Shown here: piece by piece, positions 27,501-39,300 of the stretch
How the letters are laid out: the number at the start of each line of letters is the position of its first letter
Numbering within the stretch: the stretch's first letter is position 1
NCBI RefSeq assembly: GCF_024714495.1
Contig: NZ_JAMZMJ010000015.1
Span: 1-64,000 of the forward strand
Length of the DNA: 64,000 nt
Direction: 5' to 3'
DNA from: Marinoscillum pacificum
GTDB lineage: Bacteria > Bacteroidota > Bacteroidia > Cytophagales > Cyclobacteriaceae
The notes under the pieces: model-generated
Told to the model about the DNA's origin: nothing
Seen by the model: only the letters and a program-made list of their open reading frames with translations
Database searches by the model: none
Translations under genes and position numbers: made by a program

Positions 27501-27769
27501 TTTATGATCTTCCAACCATTTTTGATGAACATGATGATTGGGTATGGAGTGCAGATTTTGATCCTGATGGTTCCAGGTTTGTGACTGGCTCCAAAGATGG
27601 TATCATTAGAGTTTTTGATGTCTTACCGCATAAATACGCGGATAGAATCTGTGGACTTGTTAGACATAATATGTCGAATACACAGTGGCGACAATATGTA
27701 GGAGATCCTAATGAGATAGAGTACGAATATACTTGCGAGGGACTCGAAAAGTCACCTGAAGATCAATAA
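24530..27769 (+). CDS. Membrane-anchored STAND (nSTAND1) NTPase with WD40 repeats
   Basis: A 1079-residue signalling protein. The N-terminal nSTAND1 module starts with NPFPGLRPFGVEESHLFFGR (17-36). It has Walker A GASGSGKSS (~62-70), Walker B VLVVIDQFEELF (~159-170) and the sensor-like MRSDFIGECAKFPDL, then winged-helix and helical parts to ~490. A single hydrophobic segment (~508-527, VVLGLATLVCIFFVVLAQI) is followed by a long Ala/Glu/Lys-rich coiled coil (~530-655) and about six or seven WD40 repeats (~740-1035, for example SAGSDGRLLMWDMSNEKRTY). With the NTPase in the cytoplasm, one membrane pass would put coiled coil and WD40 propeller in the periplasm. That arrangement suits an envelope sensor; topology is inferred. 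STAND proteins are usually ligand-triggered switches or oligomerising scaffolds. It is coupled to the TIR-like gene upstream and 10 bp from an outer-membrane protein gene downstream. Confidence 0.93.
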   Translation: MSEENQNITEHQDIVDISELINPFPGLRPFGVEESHLFFGREGQSDEVLIKLAENRFAAILGASGSGKSSFMYCGLVPSLLGGFMTDAGSNWRVVVARPGGGPIDNLAEALLIKDRTFSDLSDEDKLIRKTIIGTVLRSSSLGLVEVVKQLKTEKGQNVLVVIDQFEELFRFRKLEAATSDMDESSAFVNLLLEAIHQYDEPIYVALTMRSDFIGECAKFPDLTQMINDSHYLIPQMTRDQKRMAVEGPVAVGGGKIAPRLTQQLLNDVGDNPDQLPILQHALMRTWSNWVDTRKIGELMDLRHYNAIGTLREALSQHANEAYDSLNKREKEICEVMFKSLTERGNENQGIRRPTKLSTIANIAGVTEDEVIRVVDKFREPGRSLLMPPYGVQINSDTVIDISHESLMRIWDRLKRWLDEESKASEMYMKLSEAAERFQEGKASLWKMPDLQLAINWREENRPTLVWGQRYNPAFERTMVFLETSEKAHITEQKNKEFLQKRQVRRMRVTAVVLGLATLVCIFFVVLAQIKSSDAQKNAERAQEETERANRLSDEAIKEAARATREEEKANDALKVAQEANKTAEEQRKKAEASAAYATIQAQKAKEAQQVAESEKEAANLARDSAEVARQDAIRAKERADNLRMQSIAQSMAIKANGISDRELRAVVAKQAYDYFQEYGDPNKPYNGDIYAGIFNGLSGVLDYYTVDEDGERIYRSNGDSVLHQYHGHLPYTNQFGQEKTVAVRSVAFSQDGDRMYSAGSDGRLLMWDMSNEKRTYKEIYNQSQVNRVVNISPNERYLALGTSDNHIIVVDLKNLESVPKKIEGHLGGTIFDLVFLDDNETFISTGADNRILLHSMSQTAPKLITQARAMSLALSPDNKTLAAGTDEGEVLIFDLESEDFNVRTIYRRSNDEVNPVHGLDFSHSGNFLAFGDENGDVYIWDLVNKKKWGPTLSGFTSAITDVVFSPDDNLLVATSRDKTARMWNVTSTNIYDLPTIFDEHDDWVWSADFDPDGSRFVTGSKDGIIRVFDVLPHKYADRICGLVRHNMSNTQWRQYVGDPNEIEYEYTCEGLEKSPEDQ

Positions 27770-27779
27770 TCACCATTTT

Positions 27780-28886
27780 ATGAAGAATTTATTAGCTATA
27801 CTTTTGATGGTATTGAGTTGGAGTGCATATAGTCAAAATTGTACTCAGAAGCTAAATCAAGCAGAAGATGATTATGAAGCTGGAAGGTTGCTGGGAATTC
27901 CTGATCAAATCTCTACTTGTATTTTAAACAAAAGCTTTTCTACAGAGGAAGAAATTAGAGCAAGAAAGTTATTAACCCTGGTCTATATTTTTACTGACCA
28001 GGAAGCTCAAGCTGAGCAAGCGATGATCAATTTATTAAAAGAGGATCCAGAGCATAGATTAGATCCGCAAGTTGATCCAGCTGAATTGTTTTTCTTATAT
28101 GACCAATTTAGAACGGAACCAATTTTTAGGATTTCGTTTAAGGGTGGCTTAAATACAAGTTACGTTTCTCAAATTGAAGAGTATGCTACCAACAATACGT
28201 TGGTTCATGATAATTTTTACAATGGCTCTACTACAGATGGGAACGATTCTTATCAAATTCCAGGAGATACCACAAGTACTGATTATGATGCTTTAAGCGG
28301 GCGTAATTATAATATTTGGGCAGAGATTCTCTTCCAAAGGAAAGTATATGAAGATGTTGACGTGAGTGCAGGGTTCCAATATAGAATGTCCTCATATAAT
28401 AGTGATTCGTATGTGAATCAACTTAACCTTAATAATCGAGTTACCAATTCTCAAGTCTATTTGAGAATGCCAATACAGGGGAGTTATACCTTATGGTCCA
28501 CAAATAGAGATAGAATATTACTTCCATATGGGTTTTTGGGAGGTTCTCTAGATTATTTGGTGCAAGCCACTGCTTCAGGAGCCAGAGCAGGAGGAACCGC
28601 TTATAATACGAGTACTGAAATTAACCTTATTGAGACAAATCAAGTAAATAGATTCAATTATTCTCTAACGGCTGGTTTAGGAGTTAAAATTCGATTTAAA
28701 ACGCATTTTTTCACAGTGGAAGGCAGGTATGACACAGGGAGAAGAAATTACATTAACGGTTCTGAGAGATATACTAATCAAGAGTATACGTTTGATATTG
28801 GATACGTTGAACCCGCTTTATCTATGAACTTTATCTCTGTATCTCTTGGATATACCATGTCAATCTATCATCCAAAGAAATTTTAA
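27780..28886 (+). CDS. Secreted outer-membrane protein with helical N-terminal region
   Basis: A 368-residue protein with a signal peptide (MKNLLAILLMVLSWSAYSQ). Residues 20-115 are helical and TPR-like (KLLTLVYIFTDQEAQAEQAM, then DPEHRLDPQVDPAELFFLYD); this layout is common in Bacteroidota proteins that pair a periplasmic helical domain with a barrel. From ~118 (FRISFKGGLNTSYV) to the end the sequence has alternating amphipathic beta strands, ending in VSLGYTMSIYHPKKF with a terminal aromatic residue, the usual outer-membrane barrel signature. It lies 10 bp after the STAND gene and 6 bp before the lipoprotein gene, so it is very probably in the same operon and may join inner-membrane signalling to the surface. 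No named family recognised. Confidence 0.78.
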   Translation: MKNLLAILLMVLSWSAYSQNCTQKLNQAEDDYEAGRLLGIPDQISTCILNKSFSTEEEIRARKLLTLVYIFTDQEAQAEQAMINLLKEDPEHRLDPQVDPAELFFLYDQFRTEPIFRISFKGGLNTSYVSQIEEYATNNTLVHDNFYNGSTTDGNDSYQIPGDTTSTDYDALSGRNYNIWAEILFQRKVYEDVDVSAGFQYRMSSYNSDSYVNQLNLNNRVTNSQVYLRMPIQGSYTLWSTNRDRILLPYGFLGGSLDYLVQATASGARAGGTAYNTSTEINLIETNQVNRFNYSLTAGLGVKIRFKTHFFTVEGRYDTGRRNYINGSERYTNQEYTFDIGYVEPALSMNFISVSLGYTMSIYHPKKF

Positions 28887-28892
28887 TATTCT

Positions 28893-30209
28893 ATGAAGAA
28901 TCAATACCTTATTATAATATTTATTCTCTTAGGATTTGTTGGTTGTGTTCCAAATGATTCCGATGGACCAAGACCATCAGACGTTTTTGTTAAGTTTTAT
29001 GGATTAGGCTCTAATGAAGCAATTGATATAGTCCGTACAAGTACTGGTGAAATAATTGTGCTTGCTCAAAACACAGTAAATGGTGTTTCTGATTTCTATT
29101 TATTAAAAACAGATGAAGGAGGTAATGAAATTGCTTCTAGGATTATTGATTTGGCAGATGGTTCTGATGATCACCCAAAGCGTTTAAAGCCTATTGGTGA
29201 AGATGAGTTTATAATCGTAGGTTATATTCAATCAGAAGATGAGGAAACGGGTATTGATCATTTTACAGGTGTATGGGCCAAAATTAACAGTGATCTCGAA
29301 ATTATCAGCAATGGTTCTCCAGGTGGAAATGGCTTCAATTTCATGGATAGCCTTATAGCCGTAGATATTGTTAAAACATCTGATGCAGCTGAAACATTCG
29401 TTTTACTTGGTCATTCTTCAGTAGCAACTAGACGTTACGCAGGGGATCAAACACCTGCAGGTGAATTCCAAATTTATATGGGCAAAGTAGATGATCAGGA
29501 TAGTGTCTATTGGCAGAAAAGTCATGGATATTCAGGAAATGAGAGCGCATTGAGCATATTTGAATTAGAAAATAGGGGTTTTCTTGTCGTGGGTTCTACG
29601 AGAGCTGTTTTAGACGAATATACAGGTACTAATCTTTACATTTTTGAAACCAATGAATTTGGTACTGCTGATGAGGGTGCTCTCGTTACAGGTATTCCTG
29701 GAGCTGATCCCACGGGTGATGATATCCCTTACACTGTGAAAAAATCTTCACTGGGTTATTCTATTGTCGGCTCCACAGAAGATGCAGCAACAGGGGCTTC
29801 ACGAGGTTTCCATTTGGCTGTTTCTCCTAGTGGACAGTTAATTGATAACAGTGTAAGTGTTTTATATAACGATTTTGGTTTTGAATGTGTAGCTACAACC
29901 TTCTCTCGTACGCTAAACAATGAGTTGATGGTCTTGGGTTATATGGAAAATTTTCTCATTAATCAAGGCGAAGGTGGAGGATCCACCACAAAGAATGAAG
30001 AGATATTAGTCATGCGTGTTTCCCCAATATTAGGTCGTTTAGAAGGTTTTGATCAGAATTACGGGACCACTGTAGGTAGTGATCAGGCTGTTGGTGCTAT
30101 TACTTTGCCTGATGGAGATGTGTTGGTTGCCGCTACGATTGACTTTGGAAGTGGTACTACAATGGTCGGCCTTCTTCGTCTAAATGCTAACGGAGAGCTA
30201 AGAGATTAA
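28893..30209 (+). CDS. Lipoprotein with beta-propeller-like repeats
   Basis: A 438-residue lipoprotein: a short hydrophobic leader ends in FVGC, so Cys18 is the likely lipidated residue. The following PNDSDG is acidic, which in Bacteroidota can favour surface exposure, though it is not a textbook export signal. The rest is built of ~55-70 residue repeats of beta strands with the pattern AIDIVRTSTGEIIVLAQNT / FYLLKTDEGGNEI, resembling the delta-60-type repeats that fold as propellers. The gene follows the barrel gene by 6 bp. A 35-bp hairpin follows its stop before the giant adhesin gene. A surface-exposed scaffold or binding protein is the simplest reading; the ligand is unknown. Confidence 0.8.
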   Translation: MKNQYLIIIFILLGFVGCVPNDSDGPRPSDVFVKFYGLGSNEAIDIVRTSTGEIIVLAQNTVNGVSDFYLLKTDEGGNEIASRIIDLADGSDDHPKRLKPIGEDEFIIVGYIQSEDEETGIDHFTGVWAKINSDLEIISNGSPGGNGFNFMDSLIAVDIVKTSDAAETFVLLGHSSVATRRYAGDQTPAGEFQIYMGKVDDQDSVYWQKSHGYSGNESALSIFELENRGFLVVGSTRAVLDEYTGTNLYIFETNEFGTADEGALVTGIPGADPTGDDIPYTVKKSSLGYSIVGSTEDAATGASRGFHLAVSPSGQLIDNSVSVLYNDFGFECVATTFSRTLNNELMVLGYMENFLINQGEGGGSTTKNEEILVMRVSPILGRLEGFDQNYGTTVGSDQAVGAITLPDGDVLVAATIDFGSGTTMVGLLRLNANGELRD

Positions 30210-30222
30210 GAGATTAATAGAA

Positions 30223-30257
30223 ATAATGATGAGGGAAAATTGTTTCTTCATCGTTAT
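30223..30257 (+). terminator. Hairpin between lipoprotein and giant adhesin genes, possible attenuator
   Basis: ATAATGATGA at 30223-30232 pairs with TCATCGTTAT at 30248-30257 (one G-U), and further pairing (GGGAA with TTTCT, partly G-U) extends the stem to about 15 bp with a 5-nt loop. It starts 14 bp after the lipoprotein stop and ends 56 bp before the adhesin ATG. The downstream sequence is only moderately U-rich (AGAATTATTT), so it may reduce rather than end transcription, or act as an mRNA processing or stability element. Confidence 0.5.
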
Positions 30258-30313
30258 AGAATTATTTAAAGATAAAATTGAATAACATCGGTTTTCAACT
30301 AACCACCGCTGAT

Positions 30314-33300
30314 ATGAGAAGAATTATACTTTCAATTGGTTTGATTATTGGATTTTTGTCTGTTAAGGCACAGGCACCTACCTTGACATTCCCTGCTTCA
30401 GGAAGCGTAAATGAAGATACCGATTTCATTTTCTCAGGAGCTGATACGTTAATAGTAAATGATGTGGATGCAGATGAGAATATTATTACTGTAGATGTTT
30501 CAGTTTCTAATGGTGCATTCACCCTGTCAACACTTTCGGGAATTACTACTAACTCAGGTTCAAATGGTTCTAACGCATATAATTTTTCCGGATCGTTAAA
30601 CAATGTTGGTGCCGCATTAGGAAATGCATACTTTTCACCAACAGGAAATTACAATGGTGCTGCCAGTGTAACTTTTGGCCTGACTGGTGATACCGATGGA
30701 GTGGGAATTGGCGGAACTGTATCTCTTACTGTTACAGCTATCAATGATGCTCCTACACTTACTGGAAGTGTTACATTAACAAGTGTTAGTGAAGATAATA
30801 ACGACCCTACAGGAGATTTGATATTAGCGATCATTACAGGTTTCAATACAGATTATGCAGATGAAGATGCTGGAGCATTAGAAGGGTTAGCGATAGTAGG
30901 TATCGATAACTCAAACGGAGCATGGGAGTATTCAGTAAACACTGGCACTGATTGGACTGCATTCAGCACACATGGAACAATCTCCAACACCAATGCGGTG
31001 TTATTGTCCGATGCAGCCACCAACCTTATTCGTTTTGTACCTAATGCAGATTACAATGGAGGCTCCGGAAATATTACTTTTCAGGCGTGGGATCAAACCA
31101 GTGGAAGTTCAGGAGACAACAGTGTTGATGTCAGTACCAATGGAGGAACGACCGCATTTAGTAACGGAACCGGAACCGGTAGTTTGACTATTTCATCAGT
31201 AAATGATGCTCCTACACTTACAGGAAGTGTTACATTGACAGGTGTTAGTGAAGATGATAACGACCCTACAGGAGATTTAATATCAGGGATCATTACAAGT
31301 TTCAATACAGATTATGCAGATGTAGATGCAGGAGCATTAGAGGGGTTAGCTGTTGTGGGCATTGATGATACGGATGGAACATGGGAATATACGGTGAACA
31401 GCGGAACTGTTTGGACAGCATTCAGTACTCATGGAACAATCTCCAACACCAATGCGGTATTATTGTCCGATGCAGCCACCAACCTGATTCGTTTTGTTCC
31501 GGATGGAGATTACAATGGAGGCTCAGGAAACATTACTTTTCAGGCGTGGGATCAAACCAGTGGAAGTTCAGGAGACAATAGTGTTGATGTCAGTACCAAT
31601 GGAGGAACGACCGCATTTAGTAACGGAACTGGAACCGGTAGTTTGACTATTTCATCAGTAAATGATGCTCCTACACTTACAGGAAGTGTTACATTAACAG
31701 GTGTTAGTGAAGATGATAACGACCCTACAGGAGATTTAATATCAGGGATCATTACAAGTTTCAATACAGATTATGCAGATGTAGATGCAGGAGCATTAGA
31801 GGGGTTAGCTGTTGTGGGCATTGATGATACGGATGGAACATGGGAATATACGGTGAACAGCGGAACTGTTTGGACAGCATTCAGTACTCATGGAACAATC
31901 TCCAACACCAATGCGGTATTATTGTCCGATGCAGCCACCAACCTGATTCGTTTTGTTCCGGATGGAGATTACAATGGAGGCTCAGGAAACATTACTTTTC
32001 AGGCGTGGGATCAAACCAGTGGAAGTTCAGGGGACAATAGTGTTGATGTCAGTACCAATGGAGGAACGACCGCATTTAGTAATGGAACTGGAACCGGTAG
32101 TTTGATTATTTCATCAGTAAATGATGCGCCAACACTGACAGGAAGTGTTACATTAACAAGTGTTAATGAAAATGATACGGATCCGACAGGAGATTTGATA
32201 TCAGGCATCATTACAAGTTTCAATACAGATTATTCTGATGTAGATGCGGGAGCATTAGAGGGGTTAGCCGTGGTAGGCATTGATGATACGGATGGGACAT
32301 GGGAATATTCGGTGAACAGCGGAACTGTTTGGACAGCATTCAGCACACATGGGACAATCTCCAACACCAATGCGGTATTATTGTCAGATGCAGCTACAAA
32401 CCTTATTCGTTTTGTTCCGGACGCAAGTTACAACGGAGGCTCAGGAAACATTACTTTTCAGGCGTGGGATCAAACTAGTGGAAGTTCAGGAGACAATAGT
32501 GTTGATGTGAGTACCAATGGAGGAACGACCGCATTTAGTAACGGAACCGGAACTGGTAGTTTGACTATTTCATCAGTAAATGATGCTCCTACACTGACAG
32601 GAAGTGTTACATTAACAGGAATCAACGAAGATAATACAGATCCAACAGGAGATTTGATATCAGGGATCATTACAAGTTTCAATACAGATTATGCAGATGT
32701 AGATGCAGGAGCATTAGAAGGGTTAGCTGTTGTGGGCATTGATGATACGGATGGGACGTGGGAATATTCGGTGAACAGCGGAACTGTTTGGACAGCATTC
32801 AGTACTCATGGAACAATATCTAATACCAATGCGGTTCTATTGTCTGATGCAGCTACCAACCTGATTCGTTTTGTTCCGGATGGAGATTACAATGGAGGCT
32901 CTGGAAATATTACATTCAGGGCATGGGATCGAACCAGTGGAAGTTCAGGAGACAATGGTGTTGATGTAAGTTCCAATGGAGGAACTACCGCATTTAGTAC
33001 TGGTACAGGTACTGGAAGTTTATCAGTTAGTGCTGTAAACGATGATCCAACTAATTCAGGATCTGCTGCCACATCTCCACAAACGGTTTTGGAAGACCAG
33101 GCTTCAACTATTGATTTATCGAATATCGTAATTGCCGATGTGGATGCTGGAACGGGAACACTTGATTTACGTATAGTTGCTGCCAATGCAGGCGAAGTGA
33201 TTACAGGAGCAGCTGGTACAGGTATTACTTTTACTGGTAATGGTTCAGATGATGTGCTAATATCTGGCAACCTGACCAATTTAAATAACTATTTAGCTGG

Positions 33301-36300
33301 GTCAAATATTAGTTTCACAACTGAATCTAATGTTAATGGAACCAGTATTTCAACTTTAACACTAAGTATTGATGATAATGGCAATACTGGGACTGGCGGT
33401 GGCTCCTCACAAGCTTTAGGAACTATATCTATTAACTCAACACCAGTAAATGATAAGCCAACGATGCCTGCATTGTCGGATCAAACTGGTAATTCTGGTG
33501 TTAGTGGCTTTATTACAAATTTTATAAGCCCTGGAGACGTTACGTTGGGACCTTCAGATGAAGAAACCGGAGGAGCAAATGAGCAAGCCATTTCAACATT
33601 CAATGTTACCGTATCTAGTGATATCAATGGGGTTATATCCGGAACGCCATCAATTGTATTCAATGGATCTGCTTATGATCTCAGCTGGGTAGCCAATAAT
33701 AACGTATCCGGTACAGCTACAATCAGTGTAACTGTCACAGATGATGGAGGAACAGCAAATTCTGGTGTAGCCACTTCAGATCCTGAACTATTTGATATTA
33801 CTATTTCTGACAATCAAGGCCCTATTGCTACCCCTTCTCCTGCGAATGGTAGCAGTGGAGTTTTATTTTCCTCACATACAAATTCAGTTTTCATCACTTT
33901 CGATGAAACTACTATCGCTAATGCTGGAAGATACTTACGACTTTCTCAGAATGGGAGTTTGGTTGAGACTGTAGAAGTAACGGACCCTGAAAAAGTACAA
34001 GTGTCCGGTGGAAATGTCTACACCTTTACTTTTGACAAAGTATTCGTAAAGGATTCTTCTTATACGATTAGTATTGATGCAGGGGCATTTGAAGATGGAA
34101 TTGGAAATTCTTTCAACACATTTGCATGGTCCTGGACGATGCAAATTTCTGGAGGAGATTTTGATTATGCTGATATAGCTAAGACCTTTCCGTCAAACGG
34201 GGCGACTGAGGTTTCTCCAAACTTAACAACTTTGCAATTCATTTTTAATGAACCAGTTAGGCTTCAAGATAATGATGATAATGTTGATGTAATTATATCT
34301 TACCCTAACCCAAATGTTGGACCTCCTACAATTAGTGCAACTTTTAATACAGATTATGATGAAGGTTCAGATCCTGGGTTCAGTGTTGTGCAAACAGCTT
34401 CAATAACTTCGAGCCCTGCAGGAGGTGAAGCTGCAGGAACTGTTTGGTATCTCGACTTTTCTTCCCAGGTGACTCTTTTAGCTAGTACAACATATACCAT
34501 CACAATTGAAGAAGCTGCATTTGAAGATTTTGGAAATCCAACGGGAGATGGTAACGACAATGATTTCCGAGAAGGAAGTGGTGATTATGTTTTTACATTT
34601 ACAACTTCTTCTGATGGAACCCCTCCAGTTTTTGATGGAACTAATAGCAGTCCAGCAGATGCAGCCACAGTAGATTTGTCCAGTGATGTTAATTCTCTAA
34701 CCATGCGTTTATTCGAACTAACGAATGGCGTGGAGAAAGGCACCGGAACAATAGATTTATATGTAAACCCAGGAAGCCCTCAATTGATCGAGAGTATTAA
34801 TGTTTTATCATCTGATGTGGTTATCAATGATGTTGGTTCTGGTAATTATGATGTTACAATAGATCTTACGAATCGACTATCTGGAAGTCTTGATTATTTT
34901 GTTCAGGCTTCCGCAGGATCATTTGAAGATGGAACAGGAAATGAATTTGTAGGTATAACTAACTCTACCGATTGGCAGTTCACCACCGATACGGAAAACA
35001 ATCCACCCTTAGAAATTTCAGCTAACAGATATCCATTAGACAATGCCAGTAATGTGGATATTTCGGATGATTTTACTATGGAGTTTGATGAGCCGGTTTT
35101 TGCTGGGACTTCCGGTGAAATAAGATTGCTACTTGCAGCAAGTAATACTGTTATTGAAACGCTTTCAATGCCAACAGACGCTTCTCAAATAACTAGTAAT
35201 GGTAATACAATTTCTATTGATTGGACCAATGACCTTTCTGGCTTTACTACCTATTTCGTTCAAGTTGAAAGCGGTGCTTTAATGGATAGTTCTAAAAATG
35301 CTTTTGCCGGATTTACATCCAGTCAGAGTTGGAATTTTGTAACCGAAAGTGGTACAGATGTAACTGGGCCGGTGGTATTGAATACTTCTCCTGTTAATGG
35401 AGCTACAGATGTAGATGTTTCATCAAATGTTGTATTAACTTTTAATGAAGCGATAAGCGCAAATTCTTCAGGAAATATTATTTTAAATTACAGTTCTGCA
35501 ACAGATGATGTGATTCCGGCAAGTCACTCAGGTATTTCCATCGTTAACAATATTGTAACAATCCCTGATTCTCTATTAAATATTCCATTTGGAGATGCGG
35601 ATGTGGATATTGAGTTGGATGCTAATGCATTTTTAGACGGGGAAGGTGTTGGAAATCTCGCTCTTGGTGCAGGTAATTTCACTTTTGCTACCGAATCCGA
35701 CAACCAGTCGCCGGCAATTTTAAGTTTAACTCCTGCAGATGATGCTACTGGAGTTGTTGTAACTGGAGCACCAATTTCAACTTTAGACATTACGTTTGAT
35801 GAAGTTGTCAACGTTCAAACTGGAAGCGTGAGAATTCTGTTAGCAAGCGATCTTTCAGTAGTGGGTTCTGTTGCTGAGACCGCTATTTCAGGAGGTGGAT
35901 CTACTAACATTTCTATTGATATTTCAAGTATTAACTCCGCATTGAGAGAGGATAGGGAGTATTATGTTTTTATTCCTAATGGATTGTTTACGGATGCTTT
36001 TGGTAATGATTTCCCTGCATTTGGAGGCGCAACAGGCGATTGGTCATTCACAAGTGAGTCTGATGTAACTCCTCCAACAGTTTCAATCACTCGAGATGCT
36101 TCTACAACTGGGTCTGTAACTGGCGGTACATCCGATGATCCTGTAAGCTTTACTTTGACTTTTAGTGAAGAAATAGATCTAGCATCATTCAGTAAGAGTG
36201 ATATTCAGGTTACTTTAACTGATGTAGCAATTGATGGAAATGGAACATCAAATACTGCTAATCAATTTTCTGGATCATCTGTCACATTATCTACAAGTGA

Positions 36301-39300
36301 TAATATAACTTGGAGTTTAAGTTTTAATACAATTACCACTACAGGAGTTGAAAATGGAACCATTGCTATTAGCCTTCTTGATGGTTCTTTCACAGATTCA
36401 AATGGTGTGGCATTTGATGCTGCTGGGGAAACTAATGCAGGGCCAATTACAATTGATTTAACTGCACCGTTAACGAATTCAGTTTCGATCAGTTCAAACA
36501 GAGGCTCAGGTTCAGGAGCATTAGTAGGAGATATAATCACTTTGGAGTTTGAAGTAAACGAAACACTTTTGAAGGACCCAGTGGTCACATTTAAAAGTGG
36601 AGGTGGTGTAATAAACGACAATGTGATTATTGACGATACCAATGCACCAACGTATACAGCGACCTATACAGTGAGTACGTTGGATAATTCTGGTATTGTT
36701 TCATTTACAATTGACTTTACGGATTTAGCAGGGAATGATGCAGTAAGAGTCACATCAGTATCAGATCTGACAAGTGTTAATGTTGATGCTGAAGCTCCAG
36801 AAGTATTGTCTATAGACTTGACACCGTTGACTGTAGGGACAGTAAATGGTACTAGTCAGAATAATTTGACTTATACGATTGTATTTTCTGAAGCGATTGA
36901 CCCAGCAACTTTCTCTATTGCTGATGATATTGTTTTGACAGGAGATGGGGGAGTTTCAGTAACTTCTACTAGCTTGACCTCAGGGGATCAAATAACCTGG
37001 ACACTTACATTATCAGGAATTACAGGAAATGGTACCTTCAGTTTTAATATCATCAATAATGGAACAGGAACTAATATAACGGATGGTGTTGGTAATACCA
37101 TACCTGATGAATCAGGAGCAACACCAAATGTCATAGCATCTACGGAGGAAACAGTTGTTTTTGATAATAACTTCCCGATTATAAATACTCTAACACCGTC
37201 TGCTCCAAGTGCAGGGACAGTTTCAAATACCAATTCAGATATATTGAGTTACACCATAGTGTTTAGTAAGCCAATAGATCCTAGTACCTTCACATTAGAT
37301 CAAATACGTCTGCGTTCTACAGGTACTGTTACGATTAATGGGATTAATCCAAATACTTTACTGGCAAGTGATATAGGGTTTGAGGCAGGGGCTCTTAATG
37401 AAAATGTAATAGAACTTACAAATAGTGGAAATAATAGAAACTATACCTTATCAATAGGTAATAGCGATGGCTTCGTTGCCGGTGATGGTAATTTAGGAAT
37501 TACACTTATTGGATCTCAAATTCAAGATGCTGCTGATAACTATTTAGGTGGTGGAACAGGTTCAAACCAGCTTTCTACACCAGATTTTGTAATTGATAAT
37601 ACAGTTCCAGAATTTACGGCTATAGAATTGTTAAGTAATAATGTAGATAACCAACATGCCACAAATGGAGATGTTGTAACACTTAAACTCTCTGCAAACG
37701 ACAGATTAAGTGCAATTCCATCAATTAGTTTCTTCAGTAATGATGTTGCCGTCCAGGGTACCGTATCTGTAGTCGATGATGCCCCAGGAACATTGACTGA
37801 TTTTACAGCCACCTATACTGTCGATGGAATAGGAAGCGCCGGTGTAGATAGAGATGCGGATGGATTAGTTGGTTTTAATATTGCGTTTGCAGATGATGCG
37901 GGCAACAGTGGTGTAACTATTAATCAAACAGCTTCTTCATCAGAAACTACCGATGGTAGCGAGATTGAGGTAGATACAAATGTGCCAACGGTTACGTTTT
38001 CTGATGGTTTAGCAGATCCTTCTAATTTAAACCCTTTTACTATTAATGCTAATTTTGATGAAGTGGTTACAGGGCTCACCGTGAGTGATTTCACTGTAAG
38101 TAATGGTGCCATAACGAATATCACCGGCACTAATCCAAGTTTTACCCTGGAGATAACACCGTCAAGTCCACTTGATAATCAGATTACCATTCATTTGAAT
38201 GCATCTGCAGTGATCGATGATGCCGGAAATACAAATATTCAATCCGCTGATCACATTATTGACTTTGATGATATAGCTCCTGTAATTACTGCTTCAGCGT
38301 CTGTTCAAGGTAGAGATTTGACACTGTTAGCACAACTGAACGAACCTGGTACGTTGTACTATGTTGTTGTCGCTGATGGAGTAACCGTAAATAGTAGTGA
38401 GGTTAAAAATGTATCAGGAAATGCTGCTGGTGCAGTGGCTAGTGGAAGTATTGTTTTTACTTCTGGTGGAGTAAATGTAACCGAACTAATATCGCTGGAT
38501 GCTGATCAGACTGATTATCGCTTATACTTGGTCTCTGAAGATAATGTGGATGCATTGAACCTGCTGACTACACCACAATTAATAAGTATCACTTCTGGAG
38601 GAGTAAGTATCACAGCACCATCATTATCTAATATCTGTATTGATGGAGATTATTTTTCATTAGGTGATATAGTAATAACAGAAACCATAGCAACTGATTT
38701 TAGAAGTTCTATTTCTCAAAGGACTCTTTTGTTAGAACTGCCAGATAATTTTGAATTCAATTCATTGGTGGGGTCAGCATCTGTTAATGCAACTTCAGAT
38801 ATCACCATTGTGAGTACGTCATATAATTCCTCTTCAACTGCTGTCACAATTCGCTATAGTGTATCTGGAACTGCCAATCTAGATGTCATGACAATTACTG
38901 GATTGGAAGTAAAAGTATTGAGTAATGGTGATGGCAATATTCAGGATGATAATGTTACTAACGCCCAAATTGTAAGAGGTGGCGGATCTGGTGATATTTA
39001 CCTTGCAAATGAAGAGCACTCTCCTGTATTTGCATCACTAACTACTATAGCTCCATATAATGCCCCAGTTGTAGTAACATCTATTACTGGTTTAGAAACA
39101 CAGCCATATATTATTGAAACAGATAGTGTAATCTTTGGAGACTTTCTGGGCGATAGTGTCGTTGTGTATGAATATGATGCATTTGACGATAGTAGATCAC
39201 CGATGACTATCGGTGCTTTGACAGCAGGTAATGAAATCAGGGTATATAATAATGAAGATTTAGATGTTTCAAATCTTGTTTTAAGTGAAAATACGGTGGC

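Noticed and set aside
30278-30313. TTG start giving 12 extra residues to the giant adhesin
   Set aside because: The ATG at 30314 opens a clean signal peptide; the extension would bury it.
33935-34144. Minus-strand frames of 60-130 codons inside the giant adhesin (for example this one)
   Set aside because: They are antisense shadows; the plus-strand gene is continuous from signal peptide to sorting domain.
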